Part shown: positions 50,094-59,640 of the stretch, piece after piece
Numbering within the stretch: position 1 is the stretch's first letter
How the letters are laid out: the number at the start of each line of letters is the position of its first letter
NCBI RefSeq assembly: GCF_000717915.1
Contig: NZ_JOCX01000001.1
Span: 1 to 64,000 of the forward strand
From: Streptomyces sp. NRRL S-244
Lineage (GTDB): Bacteria > Actinomycetota > Actinomycetes > Streptomycetales > Streptomycetaceae
Direction of reading: 5' to 3'
Length of the DNA: 64,000 nt
The notes under the pieces: model-generated
Told to the model about the DNA's origin: nothing
The model's input: only the letters and a program-made list of their open reading frames with translations
Database searches by the model: none
Program-made: the position numbers and the translations under genes

Positions 50094-52586
50094 ATGACAG
50101 CCACCTCCCCCACGGCCCACGACGCGCCACACAAGGGGCACCGCGCCGATTTCCATGCCGACCTCTCCGCCTCTCTGACCGTCTTCCTGATCGCCCTGCC
50201 GCTCTCCCTCGGCATCGCGCTCGCCACCGGCGCCCCGCTCCAGGCGGGCCTGGTGGCCGCGGCCGTCGGCGGGATCGTGGCCGGGCGCCTGGGCGGCACC
50301 CCCCTCCTGGTGAGCGGACCCGCGACCGGACTCACGGTCGTCACCGCCGAGTTGATCCAGCACTACGGATGGCGCACGACCTGCGCCATCACCGTGCTCG
50401 CCGGCTGCTGCCAGCTCGGGCTCGCCGCGCTGCGCACCGCCCGCTCAGCGCTCATGGTCAGCCCGGCCATCGTCCACGGCATGCTCGCGGGCGTCGGCGT
50501 CACGATCGCGCTGGCCCAGCTGCACATCGTCCTCGGCGGCACCCCGCAGAGCTCCGCCCTCGCCAACGTCCTGGGGCTTCCGGGTCAGCTGGCGCAGCTG
50601 CACCCGGCCGCGCTCGGCGTCAGCGCCCTGACCCTGGTCGTCCTGCTCGGCTGGCCGCGGCTGCCCGGGCGGATCGGGCTCGCGCTGCGCAAGGTGCCGG
50701 CCGCGCTGGCCGCGGTGGCCACGGCCACGGCGTTCGCCGCGGTGACCGGGCTGGCCGTGCCCCGGGTGGACCTGCCGTCCTGGCGCAGCCACGCCCTGCC
50801 CGAGCTGCCCGAGGGTCCCGTCCTCGGCATCCTCGCGGCGGTCCTGACGGTCACCCTGGTCGGCAGTGTGGAATCCCTGCTGTCCGCGGTCGCCACCGAC
50901 AAGCTGATCGCCTCGCAGCGGCGTACGGGCAACCGCCCGCCGCGCGCCGACCTCGACCGGGAACTGCGCGGACAGGGCGCTGCGAACGTCCTCTCCGGTC
51001 TGCTGGGCGGGCTGCCCGTCGCGGGCGGGGCCGTCCGGAGCGTGGCCAACGTCAGGTCCGGGGCCGTCAGCCGCCGGTCGGTCATGCTGCACGGGCTCTG
51101 GATCCTGCTCGCGGCCGCCCTCCTCGTCCCGGTCCTCGACCTGATCCCGCTCGCCGCGCTGGCCGCCCTGGTGATGGCGCTGGGCGTGCAAATGGTCAGC
51201 GCCACGCATCTGCGCACGGTCACCCGGCACCGCGAGATCGCGGTGTACGTGACGACGATCGCGGCCGTGGTGCTCGGCGGGGTACTGGAGGGGGTCGCCA
51301 TCGGCATCGCGGTGGCCGTCGCGATCGCCCTGCACCGGCTGGCCCGGACCCGGATCACGGTGGAGGTGCTGGACGGGGTCCACCGGGTGTGGGCGCGCGG
51401 GCAGTTGACCTTCCTCGCGGTGCCGCGGCTGAGCCGGGTGCTGAACCAGATCCCGCCCGGCGGGCGCGTAGTGGTGGAGCTGGACGGCTCGTTCATGGAC
51501 CACGCGGCCTACGAGACCCTCCAGGACTGGCAGCACGCCCACCTGGTGCACGGGGGCTCGCTGGAGGTCACCGGCCGCTCCACCGCCCGGATGACCGGAG
51601 CGGACCGTGCCAACCGGCCCCATCTGGCACACCAAGCACACCAGGGACACCAGGCACACCGGGCCGACCGCGTCGAGCAGCGCTCCCACCGCGGCGGGCA
51701 TCGCGGCGGGCACCAGTGCTGCCGCCCGTGGACCCCGTGGATGAACCACTGCGACCACCGGCCGGCGGCCGAGCGTACGATCCCCGGCGCGGCCGCGGCT
51801 CCCGACGCGCTGGAGGCCGTGGAGGCGGCGGCCCCGACCCCGGCCCCGCGCCGCCGCGGCGCCGGCCAACTGGCCAGCGGGATCAGCGCCTTCCAGCGGG
51901 ACACGGCGCCGCACGTCCGTGAGGAGCTGGCCCGGCTGGCCCGGGAGGGGCAGCGGCCCTCGCAGCTCTTCCTGACCTGCGCGGACTCCCGCCTGGTCAC
52001 CAGCATGATCACGGCCAGCGGCCCCGGTGACCTGTTCACGGTCCGCAACGTCGGCAACCTGGTCCCCCTGCCGGGCGCCGAGGCCACGGACGACTCGGTT
52101 GCGGCGGCCATCGAGTACGCGGTGGACGTGCTCAAGGTGGACAGCATCACGGTGTGCGGGCACTCGGGCTGCGGGGCCATGCAGGCGCTGCTGAACTCCA
52201 CGCCCGGGGCCCCGATGACCCCGCTGCGCCGGTGGCTGCGGCACGGGCTGCCCAGCCTGGAGCGGATGGCCAGCCGTCACCACGCCTGGGCCCGGATCGC
52301 GGGCCGGCTCCCGGCGGATGCCGTGGAGCAGCTGTGCCTGACCAATGTGGTGCAGCAGCTGGAGCACCTGCGCGCGCACGAAGCGGTGGCCCGACGGCTC
52401 GCGGAGGGCACGCTGGAGCTGCACGGGATGTACTTCCACGTGGGCGAGGCCCAGGCGTACCTGCTCTCCGAAGGCGAGGACTTCTTCGACTGCCGGGTCT
52501 TCGACAGTGTGGGTCACCAGGCCGGACATCACGCCGAGGAGCCCGCCGGACACCACACCGGGCAGCACGTCGGCCAGCACGCCTGA
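50094..52586 (+). CDS. SulP-type anion (bicarbonate) transporter fused to beta-carbonic anhydrase
   Basis: A protein of 830 residues from the ATG at 50094. Residues about 20-430 hold about 10-12 membrane helices of the SulP family (ADLSASLTVFLIALPLSLGI, LVGSVESLLSAVATDKL), then a STAS-like domain (VVVELDGSFMDHAAYETLQD). After a His-rich linker (HLAHQAHQGHQAHRAD, HRGGHRGGHQCC) comes a beta-carbonic anhydrase with TCADSR and CGHSGCGAMQ (two Cys and His zinc ligands). The C-terminus is again His-rich (GHHTGQHVGQHA). The fusion would import HCO3- and convert it with CO2. Confidence 0.9.
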   Translation: MTATSPTAHDAPHKGHRADFHADLSASLTVFLIALPLSLGIALATGAPLQAGLVAAAVGGIVAGRLGGTPLLVSGPATGLTVVTAELIQHYGWRTTCAITVLAGCCQLGLAALRTARSALMVSPAIVHGMLAGVGVTIALAQLHIVLGGTPQSSALANVLGLPGQLAQLHPAALGVSALTLVVLLGWPRLPGRIGLALRKVPAALAAVATATAFAAVTGLAVPRVDLPSWRSHALPELPEGPVLGILAAVLTVTLVGSVESLLSAVATDKLIASQRRTGNRPPRADLDRELRGQGAANVLSGLLGGLPVAGGAVRSVANVRSGAVSRRSVMLHGLWILLAAALLVPVLDLIPLAALAALVMALGVQMVSATHLRTVTRHREIAVYVTTIAAVVLGGVLEGVAIGIAVAVAIALHRLARTRITVEVLDGVHRVWARGQLTFLAVPRLSRVLNQIPPGGRVVVELDGSFMDHAAYETLQDWQHAHLVHGGSLEVTGRSTARMTGADRANRPHLAHQAHQGHQAHRADRVEQRSHRGGHRGGHQCCRPWTPWMNHCDHRPAAERTIPGAAAAPDALEAVEAAAPTPAPRRRGAGQLASGISAFQRDTAPHVREELARLAREGQRPSQLFLTCADSRLVTSMITASGPGDLFTVRNVGNLVPLPGAEATDDSVAAAIEYAVDVLKVDSITVCGHSGCGAMQALLNSTPGAPMTPLRRWLRHGLPSLERMASRHHAWARIAGRLPADAVEQLCLTNVVQQLEHLRAHEAVARRLAEGTLELHGMYFHVGEAQAYLLSEGEDFFDCRVFDSVGHQAGHHAEEPAGHHTGQHVGQHA

Positions 52587-52675
52587 AAGATGACCGGATG
52601 ATGACCGAATCGCCGTGACCGGCGGATCCGGATCATGGATACGAACGAACCGGTACCCTCCGGTATCCGTGTCAC

Positions 52676-52719
52676 AGAGTGGCCCCTTCCCGCATCCTGC
52701 GGCGGGAAGGGGCCACTCT
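52676..52719. terminator. 18-bp perfect terminator hairpin
   Basis: Arms 52676-52693 (AGAGTGGCCCCTTCCCGC) and 52702-52719 pair exactly around an 8-nt loop. It lies 90 bp past the transporter stop and ends about 120 bp before acs. Confidence 0.85.
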
Positions 52720-52840
52720 GCACATCCGCCCGGCCGTGATATAGGTCTAAACCAATTTTCGGCTACCCCTTGTCACCAGGGCCGCTGACTGATGAGCTAT
52801 GCCCGGGGACACAACGGACACCCTGGGAAAGGGAGATGTC

Positions 52841-54796
52841 GTGAGCAACGAAAGCCTGGCCAACCTGTTGAAGGAGGAGCGCCGATTCGCTCCTCCCGCC
52901 GACCTGGCCGCCGCCGCCAATGTGACAGGGGCTGCGTACGCACAGGCCGACGCGGACCGGCTGGGTTTCTGGGCCGAGCAGGCACGGCGGCTGACCTGGG
53001 ACACAGAGCCGACCGAGACGCTCGACTGGACCAACCCGCCCTTCGCGAAGTGGTTCGCGGACGGCAAGCTGAACGTCGCGTACAACTGCGTGGACCGGCA
53101 CGTCGAGGCCGGCAACGGCGACCGCGTCGCCATCCACTTCGAGGGCGAGCCCGGCGACAGCCGCTCGATCACCTACGCCGAGCTCAAGGACGAGGTCTCC
53201 AAGGCCGCCAACGCCCTGACCGAGCTGGGCGTCCAGGCCGGCGACCGGGTCGCGGTCTACCTGCCGATGATCCCCGAGGCCGTCGTCGCGATGCTCGCGT
53301 GCGCCCGCGTCGGCGCCGCGCACTCGGTGGTCTTCGGCGGCTTCTCCGCCGACGCCGTCGCCTCCCGCATCCAGGACGCCGACGCCAAGCTGGTCATCAC
53401 CGCCGACGGCGGCTACCGCCGCGGCAAGCCCAGCGCCCTCAAGCCCGCCATCGACGAGGCCGTCGCCAAGTGCCCGCAGGTCGAGCACGTGCTCGTCGTA
53501 CGGCGCACCGGCCAGGACACCGCGTTCACCGAGGGCCGCGACGTCTGGTGGGAGGAGATCGTCGGACGCCAGTCCGCCGAGCACACCCCGCAGGCCTTCG
53601 ACGCCGAGCACCCGCTGTTCATCCTGTACACCTCGGGGACCACGGGTAAGCCCAAGGGCATCCTGCACACCTCCGGCGGCTACCTCACGCAGGCCGCGTA
53701 CACCCACCACGCCGTCTTCGACCTCAAGCCGGAGAGCGACGTCTACTGGTGCACCGCCGACATCGGCTGGGTGACCGGGCACTCGTACATCGTCTACGGG
53801 CCGCTCGCCAACGGCGCCACCCAGGTGATGTACGAGGGCACGCCGGACACCCCGCACCAGGGCCGGTTCTGGGAGGTCGTGCAGAAGTACGGCGTCACCA
53901 TCCTCTACACCGCGCCCACGGCGATCCGTACGTTCATGAAGTGGGGCGACGACATCCCCGCGAAGTTCGACCTGTCGAGCCTGCGCGTGCTGGGCTCGGT
54001 CGGCGAGCCGATCAACCCCGAGGCCTGGATCTGGTACCGCAAGCACATCGGCGGCGACCGCTGCCCGATCGTGGACACCTGGTGGCAGACCGAGACCGGC
54101 GCCATGATGATCTCCCCGCTGCCCGGCGTGACCGAGACCAAGCCGGGCTCGGCGCAGCGCGCGCTGCCCGGGATCGGCGCCACGGTCGTGGACGACGAGG
54201 GCCACGAGGTGCCGAACGGCGGTGGCGGCTACCTGGTCCTCACCGAGCCGTGGCCGTCGATGCTGCGCACCATCTGGGGCGACGACCAGCGGTTCGTCGA
54301 CACGTACTGGTCCCGCTTCGAGGGCAAGTACTTCGCGGGCGACGGCGCCAAGAAGGACGACGACGGCGACATCTGGCTGCTCGGCCGGGTGGACGACGTG
54401 ATGCTGGTCTCCGGCCACAACATCTCGACCACCGAGGTGGAGTCGGCGCTCGTCTCGCACCCGTCGGTCGCCGAGGCGGCCGTGGTCGGCGCCAAGGACG
54501 AGACCACCGGCCAGGCGATCGTGGCCTTCGTGATCCTGCGCGGCAGCGCCTCGGAGACCGACACCCTGGTCGGCGAGCTGCGCAACCACGTGGGCGCCAC
54601 GCTGGGCCCGATCGCCAAGCCGAAGCGGATCGTCCCCGTCCAGGAGCTGCCGAAGACCCGCTCGGGCAAGATCATGCGGCGCCTGCTGCGCGATGTCGCC
54701 GAGGACCGCGCGGTCGGCGACGTCACGACGCTGGCCGACTCCTCGGTCATGGACCTGATCCAGAGCAAGCTGCCGTCCGCCTCCAGCGAGGACTAG
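52841..54796 (+). CDS. acs: acetyl-CoA synthetase (AMP-forming)
   Basis: A protein of 651 residues from the GTG at 52841 (VSNESLANLLKEERRF, GGGAGA upstream). Motifs: YTSGTTGKPKGILHTSGG (P-loop-like), VDTWWQTETGAMM, LLGRVDDVMLVSGHNIST, and the C-terminal RSGKIMRR with the Lys that is acetylated in regulation. It makes acetyl-CoA from acetate, ATP and CoA. It follows the transporter and terminator, and has its own hairpin at 54841-54873. Confidence 0.95.
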   Translation: MSNESLANLLKEERRFAPPADLAAAANVTGAAYAQADADRLGFWAEQARRLTWDTEPTETLDWTNPPFAKWFADGKLNVAYNCVDRHVEAGNGDRVAIHFEGEPGDSRSITYAELKDEVSKAANALTELGVQAGDRVAVYLPMIPEAVVAMLACARVGAAHSVVFGGFSADAVASRIQDADAKLVITADGGYRRGKPSALKPAIDEAVAKCPQVEHVLVVRRTGQDTAFTEGRDVWWEEIVGRQSAEHTPQAFDAEHPLFILYTSGTTGKPKGILHTSGGYLTQAAYTHHAVFDLKPESDVYWCTADIGWVTGHSYIVYGPLANGATQVMYEGTPDTPHQGRFWEVVQKYGVTILYTAPTAIRTFMKWGDDIPAKFDLSSLRVLGSVGEPINPEAWIWYRKHIGGDRCPIVDTWWQTETGAMMISPLPGVTETKPGSAQRALPGIGATVVDDEGHEVPNGGGGYLVLTEPWPSMLRTIWGDDQRFVDTYWSRFEGKYFAGDGAKKDDDGDIWLLGRVDDVMLVSGHNISTTEVESALVSHPSVAEAAVVGAKDETTGQAIVAFVILRGSASETDTLVGELRNHVGATLGPIAKPKRIVPVQELPKTRSGKIMRRLLRDVAEDRAVGDVTTLADSSVMDLIQSKLPSASSED

Positions 54797-54840
54797 GCAC
54801 GAACCGCTCGGACCGCACGAGCTGCACCGACTGAGTGACG

Positions 54841-54873
54841 AGGGGCATCCGGCGCGTCGCGCCGGATGCCCCT
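54841..54873 (+). terminator. terminator hairpin after acs
   Basis: AGGGGCATCCGGC (54841-54853) pairs with GCCGGATGCCCCT (54861-54873), loop GCGTCGC, followed by TTC. It lies 45 bp after the acs stop. Confidence 0.8.
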
Positions 54874-55025
54874 TTCGCACATAAAGTGAAGATCGCCGGA
54901 TACGTCCTCGCGCAACCCTGTAAAGTATTAGAAGCGTAAAGAATGTAAGTCCACAGGGTGCGCCGGGAAGTCTGGTCGGCAACGTGCTTCGCCATGCCGT
55001 CCAACCCACCCCGGAGGTGCCCCCC

Positions 55026-56459
55026 GTGGCCGCGCCCAGCCCCACCGACCGCCACAGCCGCAAGTTCCTCGGCAGGCTCTCCCTGCCCGAGCGGCGCTTC
55101 GTGGCCGACGCCCTGCGCGCCGAGACCGTCGGCGGCGTGCTCCTGCTCGTGGCCGCCATCGCCGCCCTGCTGTGGGCGAACATCCCCGCCCTCTCCGCCA
55201 GCTACACCGAAGTCAGCGACTTCCACATCGGCCCCGCCTCACTCGGCCTGGACCTCTCGCTCCAGCACTGGGCGGCCGACGGTCTGCTGGCCATCTTCTT
55301 CTTCGTCGCCGGCATCGAGCTCAAGCGCGAGCTCGTCGCGGGCGATCTGCGCGACCCCAAGGCGGCCGCCCTCCCGGTGATCGCCGCCGTCTGCGGCATG
55401 GCCGTACCCGCGCTGGTCTACGTACTGGTCAACGCGGCCGGCGGCGGTTCGATGGCCGGCTGGGCGGTCCCGACCGCCACCGACATCGCCTTCGCCCTCG
55501 CCGTCCTGGCCGTCATCGGCACCTCGCTGCCGTCCGCCCTGCGCGCCTTCCTGCTGACCCTCGCCGTCGTCGACGACCTCTTCGCCATCATGATCATCGC
55601 GGTGTTCTTCACCAGCGAGATCGACTTCCTGGCCCTCGGCGGCGCGGTCCTCGGCCTGGTCGTCTTCTGGTTCCTGCTCCGCAAGGGCGTCCGCGGCTGG
55701 TACGTGTACGTTCCGCTCGCCCTGGTCATCTGGGGCCTGATGTACAACAGCGGCGTCCACGCCACCATCGCCGGCGTGGCCATGGGCCTGATGCTCCGCT
55801 GCTCGCGCAAGGAGGGTGAGAAGACCTCCCCCGGCGAGCACATCGAACACCTCGTCCGGCCCATTTCCGCCGGCCTGGCCGTCCCGCTCTTCGCGCTGTT
55901 CTCCGCCGGCGTCTCGCTCTCCGACGACTCCATCGCCCAGGTCTTCACCCGGCCCGAGACCCTCGGCGTCGTCCTCGGCCTGGTCGTCGGCAAGGCCGTG
56001 GGCATCTTCGGCGGCACCTGGCTGGCCGCCCGCTTCACTCGCGCCTCGCTCAACGAGGACTTGGCCTGGCCCGACGTACTCGCCGTGGCCTCGCTCGCCG
56101 GCATCGGCTTCACCGTCTCGCTCCTCATCGGCGAACTCGCCTTCACCGGCGACCAGACCCTCACCGACGAGGTGAAGGCCGCCGTCCTGTTCGGCTCCCT
56201 CATCGCCGCCGTCATCGCGAGCGTGATGCTCAAGCTCCGCAACCGCAAGTACAAGGCCCTCACCGAGGACGAGGAGCGCGACGAGGACCACGACGGCATC
56301 CCGGACATCTACGAGCAGGACAAGCCGGAGTACCACCTGCGGATGGCGAAGATCTACGAGGCGAAGGCCGCGGAACACCGCCGCAAGGCCGAGATGGCCA
56401 CGTCCGCCGCGCTCGAAGCCGCCACCGGGTCCAGCGCCGAGCGCGACCGTCCGGCATGA
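55026..56459 (+). CDS. nhaA: Na+/H+ antiporter NhaA
   Basis: A protein of 477 residues from the GTG at 55026 with GGAGGTG 6 bp before it. It has about 12 membrane helices and the NhaA signatures IFFFVAGIELKRELV, PTATDIAFALAVLAVIG and the two Asp in LAVVDDLFAIM, needed for ion exchange. The C-terminal 70 residues are a charged cytoplasmic tail with coiled coil (MAKIYEAKAAEHRRKAEMAT). AT-rich promoter-like DNA lies at about 54880-54970. Confidence 0.94.
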   Translation: MAAPSPTDRHSRKFLGRLSLPERRFVADALRAETVGGVLLLVAAIAALLWANIPALSASYTEVSDFHIGPASLGLDLSLQHWAADGLLAIFFFVAGIELKRELVAGDLRDPKAAALPVIAAVCGMAVPALVYVLVNAAGGGSMAGWAVPTATDIAFALAVLAVIGTSLPSALRAFLLTLAVVDDLFAIMIIAVFFTSEIDFLALGGAVLGLVVFWFLLRKGVRGWYVYVPLALVIWGLMYNSGVHATIAGVAMGLMLRCSRKEGEKTSPGEHIEHLVRPISAGLAVPLFALFSAGVSLSDDSIAQVFTRPETLGVVLGLVVGKAVGIFGGTWLAARFTRASLNEDLAWPDVLAVASLAGIGFTVSLLIGELAFTGDQTLTDEVKAAVLFGSLIAAVIASVMLKLRNRKYKALTEDEERDEDHDGIPDIYEQDKPEYHLRMAKIYEAKAAEHRRKAEMATSAALEAATGSSAERDRPA

Positions 56460-56545
56460 TCTGAACTGACGCCGTGACGGGCGAAGGACAGCCGCCGCGC
56501 AAGGCGTCGACAGCAGACGACGGCAGATGACAGAGGGAGAGAGCG

Positions 56546-57004
56546 ATGAGCGCAGTGGACCAAGGGGCGCAAGGAGCCGAGCGCACACTCGGCCAGCTGG
56601 TCGCCTCGGCCACCGCCGAGATGTCCGCCCTGGTGCACGACGAGATCGCCCTCGCCAAGGCGGAGATCCGCCAGGACGTCAAGCGCGTGGGCGTCGGCGG
56701 CAGCGCCATCGGGATCGCAGGGGTGTTCGCCCTGTTCTCGCTGCCGGTGCTGAGCTTCGCCGCGGCGTACGGGATCCACAACCTCGGGCTGGGGCTCGCC
56801 TGGTCGTTCCTCATCGTCGGCGTGGCGTTCCTGCTGCTCGCGGGCCTGCTGGCGCTGATCGCCGTATCGAAGTTCAAGAAGGTCAAGCCGCCGGAGAAGA
56901 CCATCGCCTCGGTCAAGCAGACCGCGGCGGTCGTCGCGACCGTCAAGCCGCATCCGCGGTCGGTGAGTGACCAGGCCGTGGGTGTGGCACGCTCGTCCTC
57001 ATGA
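56546..57004 (+). CDS. Actinobacterial holin-X-type (phage holin family) membrane protein
   Basis: A protein of 152 residues with GGGAGAGAG upstream. An amphipathic N-terminus (LGQLVASATAEMSALVHDEI, ALAKAEIRQDVK) is followed by two membrane helices (GIAGVFALFSLPVLSFAAAY and FLIVGVAFLLLAGLLALIAV) and a basic tail. This is the DUF1469/holin-X pattern, common in actinobacterial chromosomes and not itself a sign of a prophage. The end overlaps the next gene by 4 bp. Confidence 0.85.
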   Translation: MSAVDQGAQGAERTLGQLVASATAEMSALVHDEIALAKAEIRQDVKRVGVGGSAIGIAGVFALFSLPVLSFAAAYGIHNLGLGLAWSFLIVGVAFLLLAGLLALIAVSKFKKVKPPEKTIASVKQTAAVVATVKPHPRSVSDQAVGVARSSS

Positions 57005-57963
57005 CAGCGCCCTCACCGGACTCCAGCACTCCGCCCACCGCCGCCACGGCGGTCAGGATCGACGTGCCCGGCGGGCGAGCGGTGACCCACCGGGACGTCG
57101 CCGCCAACGGGGCGCGGTTCCATGTCGCCGAGATGGGCGACGGGCCGATGGTGCTGCTGCTGCACGGCTTCCCGCAGTTCTGGTGGACGTGGCGGCACCA
57201 GCTGACCGCGCTCGCCGACGCCGGGTACCGGGCGGTCGCGATGGACCTGCGCGGGGTGGGCGGCAGTGACCGCACCCCGCGCGGCTACGACCCCGCGAAC
57301 CTGGCGCTCGACATCACCGGGGTCGTACGGTCCCTCGGCGAGCCGGACGCCGCCCTCGTGGGACACGACCTCGGCGGCTACCTCGCCTGGACCGCCGCCG
57401 TGATGCGGCCCAAGCTGGTGCGCCGGCTCGTGGTCTCCTCGATGCCGCACCCGCGGCGCTGGCGCTCGGCGATGCTGTCCGACTTCGGCCAGACCCGGGC
57501 CAGTTCGCACATCTGGGGCTTCCAGCGGCCGTTCATCCCGGAGCGGCAGCTCGTCGCCGACGACGGGGCGCTCGTGGCCGAGCTGATCCGGGACTGGTCC
57601 GGTCCCCTGCCGCCCGCGGTCGAGGACCTCGACGTGTACCGGCGCGCGATGTGCATCCCGTCCACCGCGCACTGCTCGATCGAGCCGTACCGCTGGATGA
57701 TGCGGTCGATGGCGCGGCCGGACGGGCTGCAGTTCAACCGCCGGATGAAGCGGCCGGTGCGCGTGCCGACGCTGCACCTGCACGGATCGCTCGACCCGGT
57801 GATGCGGACCCGGAGCGCGGCCGGTTCCGGGGAGTACGTCGAAGCCCCGTACCGGTGGCGGCTGTTCGACGGCCTCGGGCACTTCCCGCACGAGGAGGAT
57901 CCGGTGGCCTTCTCGACCGAGCTGGTGAACTGGCTGAAGGACCCCGAGCCGGACCGCCGCTGA
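57001..57963 (+). CDS. alpha/beta-hydrolase, epoxide-hydrolase-like
   Basis: A protein of 320 residues, ATG overlapping the holin-like stop (ATGA). It has HGFPQFWWTWRHQ (oxyanion), the nucleophile elbow GHDLGGYLAWT with Asp, which fits an epoxide or haloalkane hydrolase, and a late Asp/His pair (HGSLDPVMR, GLGHFPHEED). The substrate is unknown. Probably co-transcribed with the holin-like gene. Confidence 0.85.
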   Translation: MTAPSPDSSTPPTAATAVRIDVPGGRAVTHRDVAANGARFHVAEMGDGPMVLLLHGFPQFWWTWRHQLTALADAGYRAVAMDLRGVGGSDRTPRGYDPANLALDITGVVRSLGEPDAALVGHDLGGYLAWTAAVMRPKLVRRLVVSSMPHPRRWRSAMLSDFGQTRASSHIWGFQRPFIPERQLVADDGALVAELIRDWSGPLPPAVEDLDVYRRAMCIPSTAHCSIEPYRWMMRSMARPDGLQFNRRMKRPVRVPTLHLHGSLDPVMRTRSAAGSGEYVEAPYRWRLFDGLGHFPHEEDPVAFSTELVNWLKDPEPDRR

Positions 57964-58424
57964 CCCGACGGGGTCTCAGCTGACCGGCTGCCAGCCGGCC
58001 GGCTGACCAACTGAGCAACCGTCAGTGCGACTGTCCTACGAACATTCAATTGCCCGGCGCATAGGCCAATTGGCCGCCCCGGACGGGGTTACCGACCTTG
58101 GGGCCCGGGCACAGCTCGTTGTATGGGCTGGACGCACGACTACGGTGACACCGCACGCGAACGCCGCCCGGCAGCGACGCCGGGCACGCACGGGAGGACG
58201 GGCCGGGACGGCCACGACCCCCGACTCGGGATTCCACGCATCCTGCGCCGCCGGGCCCGCTGGGTCTCGGCGCGCCTGCGGCATCCACGGACGTAGCCGG
58301 AGCCGCGCCCCGTCCCGTACGGACCCCGGGCCCGCCCGCACCCGTAGGGGCGCACCCGGACCCGGACGGGTCACCGGACCCGGACGGATCACCGGACCCG
58401 GACGGATCACCGGACCCGTACCGA
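57964..58424. other. 460-bp gap between the hydrolase and the MarP-type gene
   Basis: A 57-residue plus-strand frame (58123-58296, starting MGWTHDYGDTARERRPAATP) has Streptomyces-like codon use but no clear ribosome site; it may be a small gene. Near the right end lies an 18-bp tandem repeat (separate entry). Nothing else was recognised. Confidence 0.4.
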
Positions 58425-58428
58425 TCAG
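58357..58428. repeat. 18-bp tandem repeat, four units
   Basis: The unit CGGACCCGGACGG(G/A)TCAC starts at 58357, 58375 and 58393, with a diverged fourth at 58411-58428 that overlaps the stop of the MarP-type gene. Confidence 0.75.
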
Positions 58429-59636
58429 AGGGCGCAGCCCTGGCTGTCGACCCGCCGGTCGGAGGCCTTCCCGATCCGGATGTCGTCGCGGACCTCGTCC
58501 GCCGTCAGCGCGTACCCGGTGTTCGGGTCGTCGAGCGACTTCGCGAAGACGACCCCGTACACCTTGCCGTCGGGCGTGAGCAGCGGGCCGCCGGAGTTGC
58601 CCTGGCGGACGGTCGCGTACAGCGAGTAGACATCACGGCGGACGGTGCCGCGGTGGTAGATGTCCGGGCCGTTGGCGTTGATCCGGCCGCGGACGCGCGC
58701 CGCGCGGACGTCGTACGCGCCGTTCTCCGGGAAGCCGGCGACGATCGCGTCGCTGCCGCTCGCCGCGTCCTTGTCGGTGAACTCCAGCGCGGGCGCCTTC
58801 AGCTTGGGCACGTCCAGGACGGCGATGTCGCGCTCCCAGTCATAGAGCACGACCTTGCCGTCGTAGAGCTTGCCCTCGCCGCCGATCTGCACGGTCGGCT
58901 CGCCGACCCCGCCGACGACATGCGCGTTGGTCATGACCTTGCCGGGCGCGAAGACGAATCCGGTGCCCTCCAGGACCTTGCTGCAGCTCGGCGCGGTACC
59001 GACGACCTTCACTATCGAGCGCTTGGCCGCCTCGGCGACGGGGCTGCGGGCGAGCGCCGGGTCGGGCGCCTTCACCTCGGTGATCGGCTCGTTCGAGAAC
59101 GGGCTGAAGACCTGCGGGAAGCCGCTGCGCGCGAGGGTGGAGCTGAAGTCCGAGAACCAGGTGTTGGCCTGCGCGGGCAGCACCCGCGAGACGCCGAGCA
59201 GCACCTTGGAGTTGCGGACTTCCTTGCCCAGGGTGGGAAGTGACGTCCCGGCGAGGGCCGAGCCGATCAGCCACGCCACCAGCAGCATCGCGACGACGTT
59301 GACCAGGGCTCCGCCGGTCGCGTCGAGCGCGCGCGCCGGCGACCACGTGATGTGGCGGCGCAGGCGGTTGCCCAGATGGGTGGTGAAGGCCTGCCCGATC
59401 GAGGCACAGACGATGATCACGACGACGGCGATCACCACGACCGTGGTGGACACCTGGGTGCCGTTGTCGGTCACCCGGTCCCAGACCAGCGGGAGCAGGG
59501 ACACGGCGATGAGACCACCGCCGAGGAAGCCGATCACCGACAGGATGCCGACGACGAACCCCTGGCGGTAGCCGACGATCGCGAACCACACGGCGGCGAG
59601 CAGCAACAGGATGTCCAGCACGTTCACGAGGGTCAC
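58425..59636 (-). CDS. MarP-like membrane serine protease (CvpA plus trypsin domain)
   Basis: A protein of 403 residues starting at GTG 59636. Residues 1-130 are a CvpA-like domain with four membrane helices. The protease has His239 (TNAHVVGG), Asp270 (ERDIAVLDV) and Ser348 (GNSGGPL), and two Cys (Cys218 and a C-terminal Cys) as in mycobacterial MarP, needed for acid and oxidative stress survival. It starts 4 bp after the NUDIX stop, so it is translationally coupled to it. Confidence 0.9.
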   Translation of the reverse strand: MTLVNVLDILLLLAAVWFAIVGYRQGFVVGILSVIGFLGGGLIAVSLLPLVWDRVTDNGTQVSTTVVVIAVVVIIVCASIGQAFTTHLGNRLRRHITWSPARALDATGGALVNVVAMLLVAWLIGSALAGTSLPTLGKEVRNSKVLLGVSRVLPAQANTWFSDFSSTLARSGFPQVFSPFSNEPITEVKAPDPALARSPVAEAAKRSIVKVVGTAPSCSKVLEGTGFVFAPGKVMTNAHVVGGVGEPTVQIGGEGKLYDGKVVLYDWERDIAVLDVPKLKAPALEFTDKDAASGSDAIVAGFPENGAYDVRAARVRGRINANGPDIYHRGTVRRDVYSLYATVRQGNSGGPLLTPDGKVYGVVFAKSLDDPNTGYALTADEVRDDIRIGKASDRRVDSQGCAL

Positions 59637-59640
59637 CGTC

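Noticed and set aside
56546..57004. Prophage signal from the holin-like gene
   Set aside because: Holin-X-type proteins are ordinary actinobacterial chromosomal genes; no phage gene is near.
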